Assembly: GCF_030161415.1 (NCBI RefSeq)
Contig: NZ_BSSU01000013.1
Span: forward strand, 62,001-126,000
Length of the DNA: 64,000 bases
DNA from: Thalassotalea eurytherma
GTDB lineage: Bacteria > Pseudomonadota > Gammaproteobacteria > Enterobacterales > Alteromonadaceae
Reading direction: 5' to 3'
Shown here: one piece after another, positions 1-9,235 of the stretch
Layout: each line of letters opens with the position of its first letter
Numbering within the stretch: position 1 is the first letter of the stretch
The notes under the pieces: model-generated
Told to the model about the DNA's origin: nothing
Databases searched by the model: none
The model's input: only the letters and a program-made list of their open reading frames with translations
Made by a program: the position numbers and the translations under genes

Positions 1-1068
1 TGCTATTTCAGGAAACCATTGTTTGTCTTCTTGCGTTGGTGCCTCGCATATTCTCTTTATATCCATAAACATATTAAAACCAAGTGCATAAGGATTAATG
101 CCGGAATAAAATTTACTGTCATAACTTGGTTGACTGACAACATTTGTGTGGTTGTGTAAGAACTCCATCATAAATTTGTCGGTTACTTTCCCTTCGTCGT
201 ATAAGTGGTTCAAAATCGTATAGTGCCAAAAGCAAGCCCAGCCCTCATTCATCACTTGAGTCTGTTTTTGTGGATAAAAGTATTGGGAAATTTTTCTAAC
301 AATTCTGACGAGTTCTCGTTGCCACGGGGCGAGTAATGGTGCGTTTTTCTCAATGAAATAAAGAATATTTTCTTGCGGTTCTCTGGGGAATCTATGTGCT
401 GTTGATGCCTTGTTTTCTTTCTGCTCAGGCAAGGTACGCCACAATAAGTTTACTTGAGATTGTAAATATTCCGCGCGCTCTTCTTGCTTTTTTAGCTCTT
501 CATCAAGTGATAATTTTTGAGGGCGTTTATATCTATCAACGCCATGATTCATTAATGCATGGCATGCATCTAAACATGTCTCAACTTCGTCTATTCCATA
601 CTTTTGTTCACATTTGGCAACATAGTTTTTTGCAAACAGTAGATAGTCGATAATAGAGCTAGCATCAGTCCATGATTTGAATAAATAGTTATTTTTGAAA
701 AAGGAATTGTGCCCATAACAAGCGTGCGCCATTACAAGTGCCTGCATAGTTACAGAGTTTTCTTCCATGAGATAGGCAATACAAGGATCAGAATTTATGA
801 CAATTTCGTAGGCTAGCCCCATATAACCACGTTTATATGTCTGCTCAGTTTCAATAAATTTTTTGCCAAATGTCCAGTGGTTGTAACCAATTGGCATGCC
901 AATACTGGCATAGGCATCCATCATTTGTTCAGCGGTGATGACCTCAATTTGATTCGGGTATGTAGATAACCGATAATGCTTTGCAACCCGTTCAATTTCA
1001 TCTTGATAGGTTTGTAATAAAGGAAATGTCCAGTCTGGACCGTCATCTAATGGGGTTGAATTAGCCAT
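1..1068 (-). CDS. spoVR: SpoVR family protein, C-terminus cut by window edge
   Basis: About 356 codons are present and the reading frame is still open at base 1, so the C-terminal third or so is missing. The product begins MANSTPLDDGPDWTF and matches the SpoVR/YcgB family, with conserved stretches such as YGHNSFFKNNYLF, MNEGWACFWHYTILN and a long N-terminal helical region. The start is placed at 1068 because AGGAGA lies just upstream. It is 11 bp downstream of yeaH on the same strand, forming the widely conserved prkA-yeaH-spoVR cluster. The biochemical role of SpoVR is not settled; the family is linked to spore cortex in Bacillus and to stationary-phase or nitrogen stress in enterobacteria. 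No signal peptide or membrane segment is seen, so it is probably cytoplasmic. Confidence 0.93.
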   Translation of the reverse strand, partial: MANSTPLDDGPDWTFPLLQTYQDEIERVAKHYRLSTYPNQIEVITAEQMMDAYASIGMPIGYNHWTFGKKFIETEQTYKRGYMGLAYEIVINSDPCIAYLMEENSVTMQALVMAHACYGHNSFFKNNYLFKSWTDASSIIDYLLFAKNYVAKCEQKYGIDEVETCLDACHALMNHGVDRYKRPQKLSLDEELKKQEERAEYLQSQVNLLWRTLPEQKENKASTAHRFPREPQENILYFIEKNAPLLAPWQRELVRIVRKISQYFYPQKQTQVMNEGWACFWHYTILNHLYDEGKVTDKFMMEFLHNHTNVVSQPSYDSKFYSGINPYALGFNMFMDIKRICEAPTQEDKQWFPEIA

Positions 1069-1079
1069 GATCAGTCTCC

Positions 1080-2357
1080 TTAAGCTGCTTGAGCTGACTT
1101 TTTGCTAAATAGCTCTCGAAACACAGGGTAAATATCTTCTGCTGACTTAATATGGGACATGGCAAAATGTGGTTGAGATTTTTGCACAAGTTCATATTGT
1201 TGCCACAAGGTTTGGTGGGCTCTTTGCGTTATTTCTATGTAACTAAAATAACGACATTTAGGCATTAGTGATTGCTCTAACAACTGTCTGCAGTGGGGAG
1301 AGTCGTCAGCCCAGTTATCGCCATCCGAAGCTTGAGCACCATATATATTCCATTGAGAGTCACTGTAGCGTTGTTCAATGATTTCCTTCATGAGTTCAAG
1401 GGCGCTAGAAGCAATCGTGCCGCCAGTTTCTTGGGAATAGAAGAACTCTTGCTCATCTACTTCTTTTGCCTGTGTATGATGACGAATATAAACCACATCA
1501 ATTGATTTATATGTTTTAGTTAAAAATAAATAAAGCAAAATGTAGAAACGCTTGGCGATGTCTTTAGTTGCTTGATCCATAGAGCCTGAGACATCCATCA
1601 GGCAAAACATGACCGCTTTTGATGTTGGCACTGCTTGTTTGGCGTAGTTTCTATAACGCAAATCAAAACTGTCGATAAAGGGGACTTTTGCAATCTTCGC
1701 CTCTAACTCTGCTATTGCTTTTACTAGACGTTTTCGCGCTTGCGTTTCAGCGACAGGTGAAGCGTCTAACTTACTTAATTCATCTTTTAAGCTTTTTAAT
1801 TCACGGCGTTTGCTACTTGTCATTGCAATACGACGAGCTATAGAGCCTTGAAGTGATTTTACAATATCAATATTAGCGGGCACACCTTCGGCACAATAGC
1901 CATTACGAACCGTTTTATACTCAATAAGCTTATCAAGCTGATTCTTTTCGAGGTTAGGAAGCTCAAGATTTTCAAATAGAATATTTAAATACTCATCTTT
2001 TGATATTGAAAATACGAAATCGTCATTACCTTCGCCATCGGCACTGGCATTTCCTTCGCCACTGCCTTGGCCTTGGCCACCTTGGGGGCGCGGAATTTTA
2101 TCTCCTGGGCTAAATTGGTCATTGCCCGGGTGAACTTGATCTCTAACGCCACCTTTACCACGATGAAACATCGGCTCAGACAAATCTTTCTTAGTGATAG
2201 ATACGTCTTCTCCTGAGTTAACATCGGTAACACCACGTTTATTGATTGCACCTTCAACTGACTGCTTTATTTGGTTTTTATACCGCCTTATAAAGCGCTG
2301 TCGATTGACGGTACTTTTATTTTTCGCGTTAAGTCTGCGATCGATAAAATTTGCCAT
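1080..2357 (-). CDS. yeaH: YeaH/YhbH family protein (DUF444), VWA-like
   Basis: A 425-residue soluble protein. The N-terminus (about 1-115) is basic, then Gly/Gln-rich and probably disordered. The C-terminal half carries a von Willebrand A-like fold with an apparent MIDAS motif, D255-x-S257-x-S259 (MDVSGSM), which would bind a divalent metal. This architecture and length are those of YeaH/YhbH. It sits 12 bp downstream of prkA and 11 bp upstream of spoVR, so the three genes are very likely one transcript. In enterobacteria YeaG and YeaH are reported to act together in the response to sustained nitrogen starvation; the same partnership is inferred here from gene order. The molecular activity of YeaH is unknown. 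Confidence 0.93.
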   Translation of the reverse strand: MANFIDRRLNAKNKSTVNRQRFIRRYKNQIKQSVEGAINKRGVTDVNSGEDVSITKKDLSEPMFHRGKGGVRDQVHPGNDQFSPGDKIPRPQGGQGQGSGEGNASADGEGNDDFVFSISKDEYLNILFENLELPNLEKNQLDKLIEYKTVRNGYCAEGVPANIDIVKSLQGSIARRIAMTSSKRRELKSLKDELSKLDASPVAETQARKRLVKAIAELEAKIAKVPFIDSFDLRYRNYAKQAVPTSKAVMFCLMDVSGSMDQATKDIAKRFYILLYLFLTKTYKSIDVVYIRHHTQAKEVDEQEFFYSQETGGTIASSALELMKEIIEQRYSDSQWNIYGAQASDGDNWADDSPHCRQLLEQSLMPKCRYFSYIEITQRAHQTLWQQYELVQKSQPHFAMSHIKSAEDIYPVFRELFSKKSAQAA

Positions 2358-2369
2358 ATGGCCCCCTAA

Positions 2370-4304
2370 TTAAGTTGACTTCCTTACGCGTAAATACCAT
2401 TCCGATAAGAGTCTGACTTGTTTTTGGGTGTAGCCTTTGTCCATCATTCTTTCGACAAAGTTGTCGTGCTTTTTCTGATCTTCGGAAGATGTTTTCGTGT
2501 TAAACGAAATCACCGGCAACAGATCTTCCGTATTAGAAAACATTTTCTTCTCAATCACAGATTTGAGTTTCTCATAGCTTGTCCAATTTGGGTTTTGGCC
2601 ATTGTTGTTCGCTTTTGCACGAAGGACGAAATTGACAATTTCATTGCGAAAATCTTTAGGGTTACTGATACCCGCAGGTTTTTCTATTTTCTCCAATTCG
2701 TTATTAAGAGCTTCTCGATCAAATAACTGTCCTGTTTCTGTATCTCTGTACTCTTGGTCTTGTATCCAAAAGTCGGCATAGGTCACATATCGATCAAAAA
2801 TATTTTGCCCATACTCTGAGTAGGACTCTAGGTAAGCTGTTTGAATTTCTTTTCCAATGAAGTCGATGTATTCAGGAATTAAAAACTCTTTAATAAACGA
2901 TAAATATTTCTCTGCCGTTTCTTGTGGAAGTTGTTCTCGTTCTATTTGTTGCTCTAGCACGTAAAATAAGTGTACTGGATTGGCAGCAACCTCTATGTGA
3001 TCAAAGTTAAAAACTCGTGACAGAATTTTAAAAGCAAAGCGCGTTGACAGCCCAGACATACCCTCATCAACACCAGCAAAATCACGATACTCTTGGTATG
3101 ACTTTGCTTTAGGATCTGTATCTTTGAGACTATCACCGTCATACACTCTCATTTTCGAATACAAGCTTGAGTTTTCAGGGGCCTTTAAACGAGACAGGAC
3201 ACTGAATTTTGCGAGTGTTTCAAACGTATCAGGCGCGCACTGTGCATTACTAAGCTCACTATTTTCAATTAATTTTTGATAAATCTTAACTTCTTCGGTA
3301 ACACGCATACAATAGGGTACTTTGACGATATACACCCGATCAAGAAACGCCTCATTATTCTTATTATTGCGGAATGTTTGCCATTCTGATTCGTTGGAGT
3401 GAGCCAATATAATGCCGTCAAAAGGCAATGCGGATAAGCCTTCTGTAGGATTGTAATTGCCTTCTTGTGTCGCGGTTAATAATGGGTGTAATACTTTAAT
3501 CGGTGCTTTAAACATCTCAACAAATTCCATAACACCTTGGTTAGCACGACATAGCGCACCTGAGTAGCTATAGGCATCAGCATCATTTTGTGCAAAGTGT
3601 TCTAATTGCCTGATATCAACTTTACCCACTAACGCAGAAATATCTTGATTGTTATCATCGCCGGGCTCTGTTTTAGCGATTGCTAATTGGTCAAGAATTG
3701 ACGGGTAAACCTTTACCACTTCAAACTGGGCAATATCACCTTTAAACTCATGCAGGCGTTTTGCAGCCCAAGGCGACATAATTGTTTTTAGGTAACGTTT
3801 AGAAACGCCATATTCTTCTTGTAAAATTTTACTATCTGCATGGGCGTCAAATAAGCAAAAAGGATGATCGTTTACAGGGCTACATTGGCCATTGGCACTT
3901 AATACATAAATAGGTTCTTGTTGCATCAGCGCTTTGAGTTTCTCTGCAAGAGACGATTTACCACCGCCAACTGGCCCTAATAAATAAAGAATTTGCTTTT
4001 GTTCCTCTAACCCTTGAGATGCATGAGTGAGGTAGGAAACAATTTGCTCAATAGCTTCTTCCATACCGTAAAACTCAGAAAAAGCAGGATAACGCGCAAT
4101 GACACGGTTAGAAAAAATCCTACTTAGCCTGGCATCTGACGAAGTGTCGATCATCTCGGGCTTGCCGATAGCATGAAGCAACCGTTGTGCTGCACTGGCA
4201 TAAGCCATCGGGCTTTCGCGACATATATCTAGAAACTCTTGAATACTGTAACGCTCTTGTAACGCTTCGTCGTAACGACTTTTGAAATGTTGAAAAATAG
4301 ACAT
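2370..4304 (-). CDS. prkA: PrkA/YeaG-type serine protein kinase
   Basis: The product is 644 residues, the usual length of YeaG. The frame extends 50 codons further upstream, but the start at 4304 (MSIFQHFKSRYDEAL) fits the family N-terminus and has a strong GGAGG ribosome binding site a few bases before it. The N-terminal half is an AAA-type PrkA domain with a P-loop at about G110-S117 (GPVGGGKSS); the C-terminal part is the distant kinase-like domain. It is the first gene of the prkA-yeaH-spoVR cluster and presumably phosphorylates proteins in the cytoplasm under starvation or stationary-phase stress. Its promoter should lie in the divergent region shared with the chemoreceptor at 4627. Identification is secure; physiological targets are not evident. 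Confidence 0.95.
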   Translation of the reverse strand: MSIFQHFKSRYDEALQERYSIQEFLDICRESPMAYASAAQRLLHAIGKPEMIDTSSDARLSRIFSNRVIARYPAFSEFYGMEEAIEQIVSYLTHASQGLEEQKQILYLLGPVGGGKSSLAEKLKALMQQEPIYVLSANGQCSPVNDHPFCLFDAHADSKILQEEYGVSKRYLKTIMSPWAAKRLHEFKGDIAQFEVVKVYPSILDQLAIAKTEPGDDNNQDISALVGKVDIRQLEHFAQNDADAYSYSGALCRANQGVMEFVEMFKAPIKVLHPLLTATQEGNYNPTEGLSALPFDGIILAHSNESEWQTFRNNKNNEAFLDRVYIVKVPYCMRVTEEVKIYQKLIENSELSNAQCAPDTFETLAKFSVLSRLKAPENSSLYSKMRVYDGDSLKDTDPKAKSYQEYRDFAGVDEGMSGLSTRFAFKILSRVFNFDHIEVAANPVHLFYVLEQQIEREQLPQETAEKYLSFIKEFLIPEYIDFIGKEIQTAYLESYSEYGQNIFDRYVTYADFWIQDQEYRDTETGQLFDREALNNELEKIEKPAGISNPKDFRNEIVNFVLRAKANNNGQNPNWTSYEKLKSVIEKKMFSNTEDLLPVISFNTKTSSEDQKKHDNFVERMMDKGYTQKQVRLLSEWYLRVRKST

Positions 4305-4626
4305 ATCCCCTCCAACGCTTTTCACGAAATTGGTTACTAATAAAGTAGACCGGGAAAATAAGAGACCTACTTTAAGCCTAGTTGCTTTACCGAAAATTTC
4401 GAGGAAATTTAATAAATTGTTGCGCCATCGATCATAGAAACAAATGCGAAACAAAAAACACCTTCTTTACTATGTTGTGTGGAAGCGCTTTCCATTAGAA
4501 TCCTCGGTCATTAAATACACGGTTTACTTAGTACTATTCGTTTGGATACAAATAGATAACAATCTTTGACATATGGAAGCTAACGGAACTGATGCTTTGA
4601 TTAAATAAATGAACTGGGAACACTTA
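4305..4626. promoter_or_regulatory. Divergent intergenic region with a palindromic operator candidate
   Basis: This stretch of about 320 bases separates prkA (minus) from the first chemoreceptor (plus) and must hold both promoters. The most striking element is the near-palindrome TGGAAGCGCTTTCCA at 4480-4494, whose AAGCGCTT core (4483-4490) is perfectly symmetric and resembles operators of LacI/GalR-type regulators. No convincing sigma-54, sigma-28 or PhoB site was found by eye. No additional gene is supported here. Confidence 0.4.
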
Positions 4627-6246
4627 ATGAACTGGTTTAAAGCACTATCTATTCAAGTAAAAATATTATTGATTCCAATAGTCGGTTTGATTGGTTTTAG
4701 CACATATTTAACGACTAGCTTAATCAACATTAACAAAGCAGAAGCAATGCTAACTAATGCTTATCAGGTTGAGTATAGGTTACTTACGGCGTCTGAGTTT
4801 GGTTTGGTGAAGCTTGATAAAATACGTGAAACGTTAAGTAGCGCTGTAACTATGGGCGAAGCAGAGTTAATCGTTAGTGCCAACAAAACGGCAACAGAAA
4901 TCAACGACCGATTACATCAACAAATTCCGCTTGATACTAACAGCGGGGAATTTCTAAAGCAGTGGTTAATAGATTTCGATAGTTATTATCAAAATACCGT
5001 AAGTTTAACTAAGGAAATGGTTGATGGAGTAGCTGACTTTGACCTAGTTGCAGACAAAGCAGCGCGAGTCAATTCTCAATATCAAGCGTTGGAAAGTGAG
5101 TTACAAAAGTTTCAAGAAACCCATTTGTCATTATTTGATAACGCATTTATTAATGTTATCGAGACCGCTGAGTCAAACGGAAAAATCGGCTTATTCGTTG
5201 GTATTGTTACAATTGTCATTCTTTTTGCAGTTGCTATTCCTATCGCTATGACAGCGAAAAAGAGTTCGGCCGATATTATTAACTCAATGCGCGACATCGC
5301 ACAGGAGAACGGTGATTTAACTGTTCGACTGTCAACGACCAGCAAAGATGAAATAGGTGAGCTTGTTCACTGGTTTAATAGTTTTATCGAAAAACTACAG
5401 GGTGTAATAAAGAACGTAGTTGAAACAGCTAAACCGATTGAAAGTACTGCGCACAATATTCAGTCGCTATCAAATCAAACAATTACGTCTTTCAAAACGC
5501 AAAGCGATGCAGTAGTTCATTCTCGCCAATCAGTCGAGGAAATGAGCCACTCGGTCGCTGATATTACCAGAAATGCAGCTGATGCAGCTGATGCAGCCTC
5601 TAATGCCAACCATGAAGCTGAACAGGGCAGAGAGGTTGTGCAACAAACGGTAGAGGGTATTACAGAGCTGTCAAATATAGTGGCCGAAGCTGCTGAAACA
5701 ATTAATCAGCTTCAAGAAGATACTAGTCAGGTGAATGTGGTGTTAGATGTCATCAAAGGTATCGCAGAACAGACAAATTTACTCGCCTTAAACGCTGCAA
5801 TTGAAGCTGCGCGCGCTGGTGAACAAGGTAGAGGATTTGCGGTTGTCGCAGATGAGGTGAGAAATCTAGCATCAAGAACACAAGAATCGACGGAAGAAAT
5901 TAACCTAATGCTTGAAAAGTTACAATTGGCTGCCGGCAAAGCAGTTGAAATGATGGATAACTCGCGTTCAAGTGTTGAAGTATCTGTTGAAAGTGCCAAT
6001 CAAGCGGGTGAACGCTTAAGTGTAATCACCAGTACAGTGAATACCATTTCGGATATGAATGGTGCAATTGCCGTTGCTACGGAAGAACAAAATACGGTAG
6101 CGGGGCTAATGGTTGGTCAAGTTGAAGATATTCAACAATGCGCTGACGAAGCCTCATTAGCATCTAATGAAATTGCGAGTGTTTCAAATCAATTAAACGA
6201 CTTGGCGATCGAACTCGCTAAGGTTACCAGTAAATTTAAAGTATAA
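4627..6246 (+). CDS. Methyl-accepting chemotaxis protein, cassette copy 1
   Basis: A 539-residue inner-membrane chemoreceptor. It has one N-terminal membrane helix (about 13-33), a periplasmic sensor of about 155 residues predicted to be helical, a second membrane helix (about 193-214), a HAMP linker and a long cytoplasmic coiled coil. The highly conserved signalling hairpin is present ([20 protein letters not shown]), which contacts CheA and CheW. An in-frame ATG at 4609 exists, but 4627 is preferred because it gives [10 protein letters not shown], aligning with its paralogue at 9236 ([10 protein letters not shown]). A porin and a PstS-like binding protein follow directly, an order repeated at 9.2-12.5 kb. 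The sensed ligand is unknown; I infer that the binding protein may present it. Confidence 0.93.
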   Translation: MNWFKALSIQVKILLIPIVGLIGFSTYLTTSLININKAEAMLTNAYQVEYRLLTASEFGLVKLDKIRETLSSAVTMGEAELIVSANKTATEINDRLHQQIPLDTNSGEFLKQWLIDFDSYYQNTVSLTKEMVDGVADFDLVADKAARVNSQYQALESELQKFQETHLSLFDNAFINVIETAESNGKIGLFVGIVTIVILFAVAIPIAMTAKKSSADIINSMRDIAQENGDLTVRLSTTSKDEIGELVHWFNSFIEKLQGVIKNVVETAKPIESTAHNIQSLSNQTITSFKTQSDAVVHSRQSVEEMSHSVADITRNAADAADAASNANHEAEQGREVVQQTVEGITELSNIVAEAAETINQLQEDTSQVNVVLDVIKGIAEQTNLLALNAAIEAARAGEQGRGFAVVADEVRNLASRTQESTEEINLMLEKLQLAAGKAVEMMDNSRSSVEVSVESANQAGERLSVITSTVNTISDMNGAIAVATEEQNTVAGLMVGQVEDIQQCADEASLASNEIASVSNQLNDLAIELAKVTSKFKV

Positions 6247-6280
6247 ACATCATAAGTGCCTTAATTGGCGGGATAAATAA

Positions 6281-7429
6281 ATGAAAACAAAACTAAGTAT
6301 GATTGTGCTAGCAAGTATGATCAGTGCTCCATCGTTTGCTGCAGATATTGAACGGAATGGCTTCGCCTCTATTGTTGCCGGCCAAACAACATCGTCAGAT
6401 CAAGAATTTGATGGTTACACAAATGATTTAACTTTCGATAACGGCTCAATCATCGGCTTACAAGCTACGTCTGATTTAGGCAACGGTTTAGGTATGACTG
6501 CTCAGATTATCGCTAAGGGCGAAGATGGCTGGGACCCTGAATTTGCATGGGCTTATTTGAGCTATGATTTTACAGATGATACTCGTGTACTTGTTGGTCG
6601 CCAACGCGCACCCTTTTACATGTACTCTGACTATATCGACGTGTCATACGCTTACCCATGGATCACACCGCCAAGTGGTGTCTACAGTTTACCATTTGAC
6701 GCGATTAACGGTGTTTCAATCATTCATAGTATGCAAATCGGACAGTTTGATACAACAACTCACGTGTCATACGGTCAGAACTCTGAACCAACTGAAGTTT
6801 TAGGCGAATTGGTTGACGTTGATGTAGAAAGTGTTGTGATTGGCTCATTTACTGCCAATCGCGATTGGTTAACATTGCGTGCTGCTTATGCGGTTGCTAA
6901 CGTGTCTTTTTATGGAGATGAAGGTTCTAGTATTGATCAGATAGCTGACCTGGCGGCAATCTGGGAGGGGTTAGGTTATAGCAATATAGCAAATGGTCTT
7001 GTTTCGAATAGCGATCAAGGTTCATTTTTACAAGTAGGTTTTCAAATTGATCATAATGACTGGTTATTTGTCGGTGAATATACCGAAGTTGATCTAAGTG
7101 ATTCAGTTATTGGTAAAGATGATTCATTTTATGTGATGGCTGGTAAACGTTTTGACAATATCATGCTACATGTTACTTATGGGCAAGATAACTCAGCCGG
7201 TAAATTACTAACGTCAGGTATTACTGAACCAGCATTTGTTGACTTAGTTGCGGCTACTGATGCTGCCATGAACTCACAAAATGAAGATTCTAATTTTGCA
7301 ACAGTAGGTGCTCGTTGGGATTTTCATGAAGCGGCCGCTTTAAAGTTTGAATACACGAAACACTCAGATGATTTAAATGGCTTGAATGATGCTGACGTTG
7401 TTCGTATGGCATTCGTAACCGTATTTTAG
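6281..7429 (+). CDS. Outer-membrane porin-like protein, cassette copy 1
   Basis: A 382-residue exported protein with a clear signal peptide (cleavage likely after the SFA of APSFA, before ADIERNG). The mature part is rich in alternating aromatic/hydrophobic and polar residues, with many Asp/Gly turns, and ends in VTVF with a C-terminal Phe, as in outer-membrane beta-barrels. Motifs such as VLVGRQRAPFYMYSD resemble Gram-negative porins. It lies 34 bp after the chemoreceptor and 11 bp before the binding protein, so all three are probably co-transcribed. It is closely similar along its length to the protein at 10894. Substrate specificity cannot be read from the sequence. Confidence 0.85.
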   Translation: MKTKLSMIVLASMISAPSFAADIERNGFASIVAGQTTSSDQEFDGYTNDLTFDNGSIIGLQATSDLGNGLGMTAQIIAKGEDGWDPEFAWAYLSYDFTDDTRVLVGRQRAPFYMYSDYIDVSYAYPWITPPSGVYSLPFDAINGVSIIHSMQIGQFDTTTHVSYGQNSEPTEVLGELVDVDVESVVIGSFTANRDWLTLRAAYAVANVSFYGDEGSSIDQIADLAAIWEGLGYSNIANGLVSNSDQGSFLQVGFQIDHNDWLFVGEYTEVDLSDSVIGKDDSFYVMAGKRFDNIMLHVTYGQDNSAGKLLTSGITEPAFVDLVAATDAAMNSQNEDSNFATVGARWDFHEAAALKFEYTKHSDDLNGLNDADVVRMAFVTVF

Positions 7430-7440
7430 GGAGATATATT

Positions 7441-7857
7441 ATGAAGTTAATAATAAAAGGGGTAATAGTTGTGATTAGCTTAATGTCATCTGTGGTGTTG
7501 GCAGAGGTAGCTGTTGTTGTTAATACCACTAACGCAAACAGTTTGGCAAATAGTGACGTTTCGCGAATTTTTCTAGGTAAGATGAAAAGCTTTCCTGATG
7601 GCTCTTCAACGATACCCGTAAACTTAGAATCTGGCAGCACAGTGCGCGGTGAGTTTGAAGAAAAAGCACTAGGTAAAAGCTCTAGCCAGGTTAAAGCTTA
7701 TTGGTCTAAGCAGGTTTTCTCTGGCAAAGGGAAGCCACCAAAGGAGCTTGCCAGTGATGCTGACATTATTCGTTTTGTAAGCGCAACACCAGGAGCTATT
7801 GGCTACGTTGATGCAACAAGTGTCAACGACAAAGTAAAGGTTATCGCAAAATATTAG
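7441..7857 (+). CDS. Small PstS-like periplasmic binding protein, cassette copy 1
   Basis: A 138-residue exported protein: a hydrophobic signal peptide ending in VVLA, then one domain that resembles part of the phosphate ABC transporter substrate-binding (PstS-like) fold. Features are VSRIFLGK near the N-terminus, SSSQVKAYWSKQVFSGKG in the middle and GAIGYVD near the end. It is much shorter than a full two-lobed PstS, and no ABC permease or ATPase is nearby. The paralogue at 12043 has the same length and is about three quarters identical by eye. Coupling with a chemoreceptor and a porin suggests a sensing rather than a transport role, which is inference. A strong hairpin follows the stop codon. 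Confidence 0.85.
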   Translation: MKLIIKGVIVVISLMSSVVLAEVAVVVNTTNANSLANSDVSRIFLGKMKSFPDGSSTIPVNLESGSTVRGEFEEKALGKSSSQVKAYWSKQVFSGKGKPPKELASDADIIRFVSATPGAIGYVDATSVNDKVKVIAKY

Positions 7858-7906
7858 CGTGATGCTGCATGGTCGGCCCAAACATGGGTTGACACAATTA
7901 TAGTTA

Positions 7907-7940
7907 AAACGCCTGATGTATGTCATCGGGCGTTTGTATT
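7907..7940 (+). terminator. Terminator hairpin after cassette copy 1
   Basis: A 12-bp stem (AAACGCCTGATG paired with CATCGGGCGTTT, one G-T pair) with a 5-base loop, followed by a T-rich tail. It closes the first chemoreceptor-porin-binding-protein operon just before the insertion-sequence remnant. Confidence 0.75.
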
Positions 7941-7968
7941 TTAAGGTCCTGTGTGGCCTTCGTTGATT

Positions 7969-8697
7969 TTAGATAGCGATTGACTGTTCTAGCATTTTTC
8001 TAGCCTCCTCACGACTGTTTGGCTTTCTAATCAAGTATTCATTTTTCAATATACCATTTATCCGCTCAGCTAGTGCAATTGGGTAGCAGTCATAACCATC
8101 GATCATTGAGTTGGTAATGCCATGTTGCTCATGAAGTGCTTGATACTCGATTGAGCAGTATTTAATTATTATCGACTTGATAACCAACGACTTTACGTGA
8201 ATAAGCGTCGGTCACTAAGCTCAGGTATATATCTCTTGCTACGTAGGTAAACAAGTAATATCAGCCACCCAGAGTTGCTCTGGAGCATGAGCAGTCATAC
8301 CTTGCTTAATCAAGCTTGGATGGCAGTGAAACCGATGATGGTTTTGTGTGATGATATGCTCGCTTTACCGAGACAAGTAAACGGTTGTCTCTGAGCAAGT
8401 TGAACAACCGGTCACGTCCAATCCATAAATGTTGCAGAGTCATTAAGTATTGAAGCTTTCTTGCGCCAATACGTGGTTGAACAAGGTGCTCATCACCAGC
8501 GAAGCGCACGGTGATTTGCTCAATAGTTTGACGCGCGTTATATAACTGTAGGGGTTTCTAAAATGCCCGACGGTTAATGCCAATGAAGCGACAAGCTTGT
8601 GTTACGGTGAGTTTCTTAACCGTTTTTTTCAATAACTTTGCTTTGCGCTTTTTTGACAGGCGGACGCCAAAGTCTCTATCAATAGCTTTTACGACAG
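7969..8697 (-). pseudogene. IS3-family transposase orfB remnant
   Basis: Fragments of the integrase-type transposase are readable in more than one frame. The first part follows the orfA end, where a possible A-AAA-G slip site is kept, and reads through a helix-turn-helix region until an in-frame TAG near 8560. It then continues as IGARKLQYLMTLQHLWIGRD and is frameshifted near 8310. Another frame gives WVADIT-like catalytic-core sequence, which is broken again near 8200. The last fragment has the conserved IALAERINGILKNEYL and stops early at 7969. Several frameshifts, stops and probably an internal deletion rule out a working DDE transposase. Confidence 0.75.
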
Positions 8698-9000
8698 CTT
8701 AGAAGACGTCAGCTTTTGGCTGATTTCTTCTAACGCCTTCTCAAGTGCTTTGGTTCTCTGCTCTGGCATTAGATATTTAGATTCAGTCTTGATTGATTCC
8801 TTTGATAAGTGTTGAAGTGCGCCGCTAGTCCAATCTAGTCGACCATGCTTACGAAGCCAAACTAAAACTGTAGAGCGCCCTTGAATACCATAATTATCTT
8901 GAGCTTCTTTATAAGTCATTTCGACTTGGTCTACAGCAGATAATTTAAAAGCGTGATAATAATCGCGCTGAGTGCGCTTAGTGATTAGTTTTATTACTTT
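8689..9000 (-). pseudogene. IS3-family transposase orfA remnant lacking a start codon
   Basis: The reading frame is open from 9000 to 8689 and encodes about 103 residues of a typical IS3 OrfA. It begins near KRTQRDYYHAFKLSAVDQ, then has the helix-turn-helix signature YGIQGRSTVLVWLRKHGRLDW-like sequence, and ends in a coiled coil. A stop codon (TAA) lies at 9004-9006 and no ATG, GTG or TTG is found in the expected position before the conserved N-terminus. The first internal ATG is at 8919, inside the DNA-binding domain. The gene is therefore considered inactive although most of its frame survives. Confidence 0.7.
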
Positions 9001-9235
9001 CTCTTAATTTAAGTGGAAAAAGTGTCTACCTTATTTAAGACGGGTCAACATGATTACAAAGCGGACGCAATTAGCCCTCTTTGTTTTTATTGGGGAGTGA
9101 ATGTCTTTATTTCAGAGCCTAGCCATGGTTTTGTCAATTTTTTTCCCTTACTAAATAAAAAATAAGGCATTTTTTGAGATGTTTTCTAAACTTAAGAAAA
9201 CATTAATGTTTAGCAACCAGGTGAGATAACACATT

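Larger units (their letters stand above)
7955..9050 (-). mobile_element. Decayed IS3-family insertion sequence
   Basis: About 1.1 kb on the minus strand holds an orfA-orfB pair of IS3 type, both damaged. The right end is tentatively at 9050, where the complement begins TGTTGACCCGTCTTAAATA. The left end cannot be fixed and is probably truncated, because orfB lacks its usual C-terminal residues. No intact terminal inverted repeats or target duplication were recognised. The element lies exactly between the two copies of the chemoreceptor-porin-binding-protein cassette. It looks immobile. Confidence 0.75.

Noticed and set aside
4305-4454. N-terminal extension of PrkA by 50 residues
   Set aside because: The extension has no family similarity and would cover the strong GGAGG site before 4304.
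4305-4626. PhoB box expected if the PstS-like cassette were phosphate-regulated
   Set aside because: No CTGTCAT-type direct repeats were found before either cassette, so phosphate control is not claimed.
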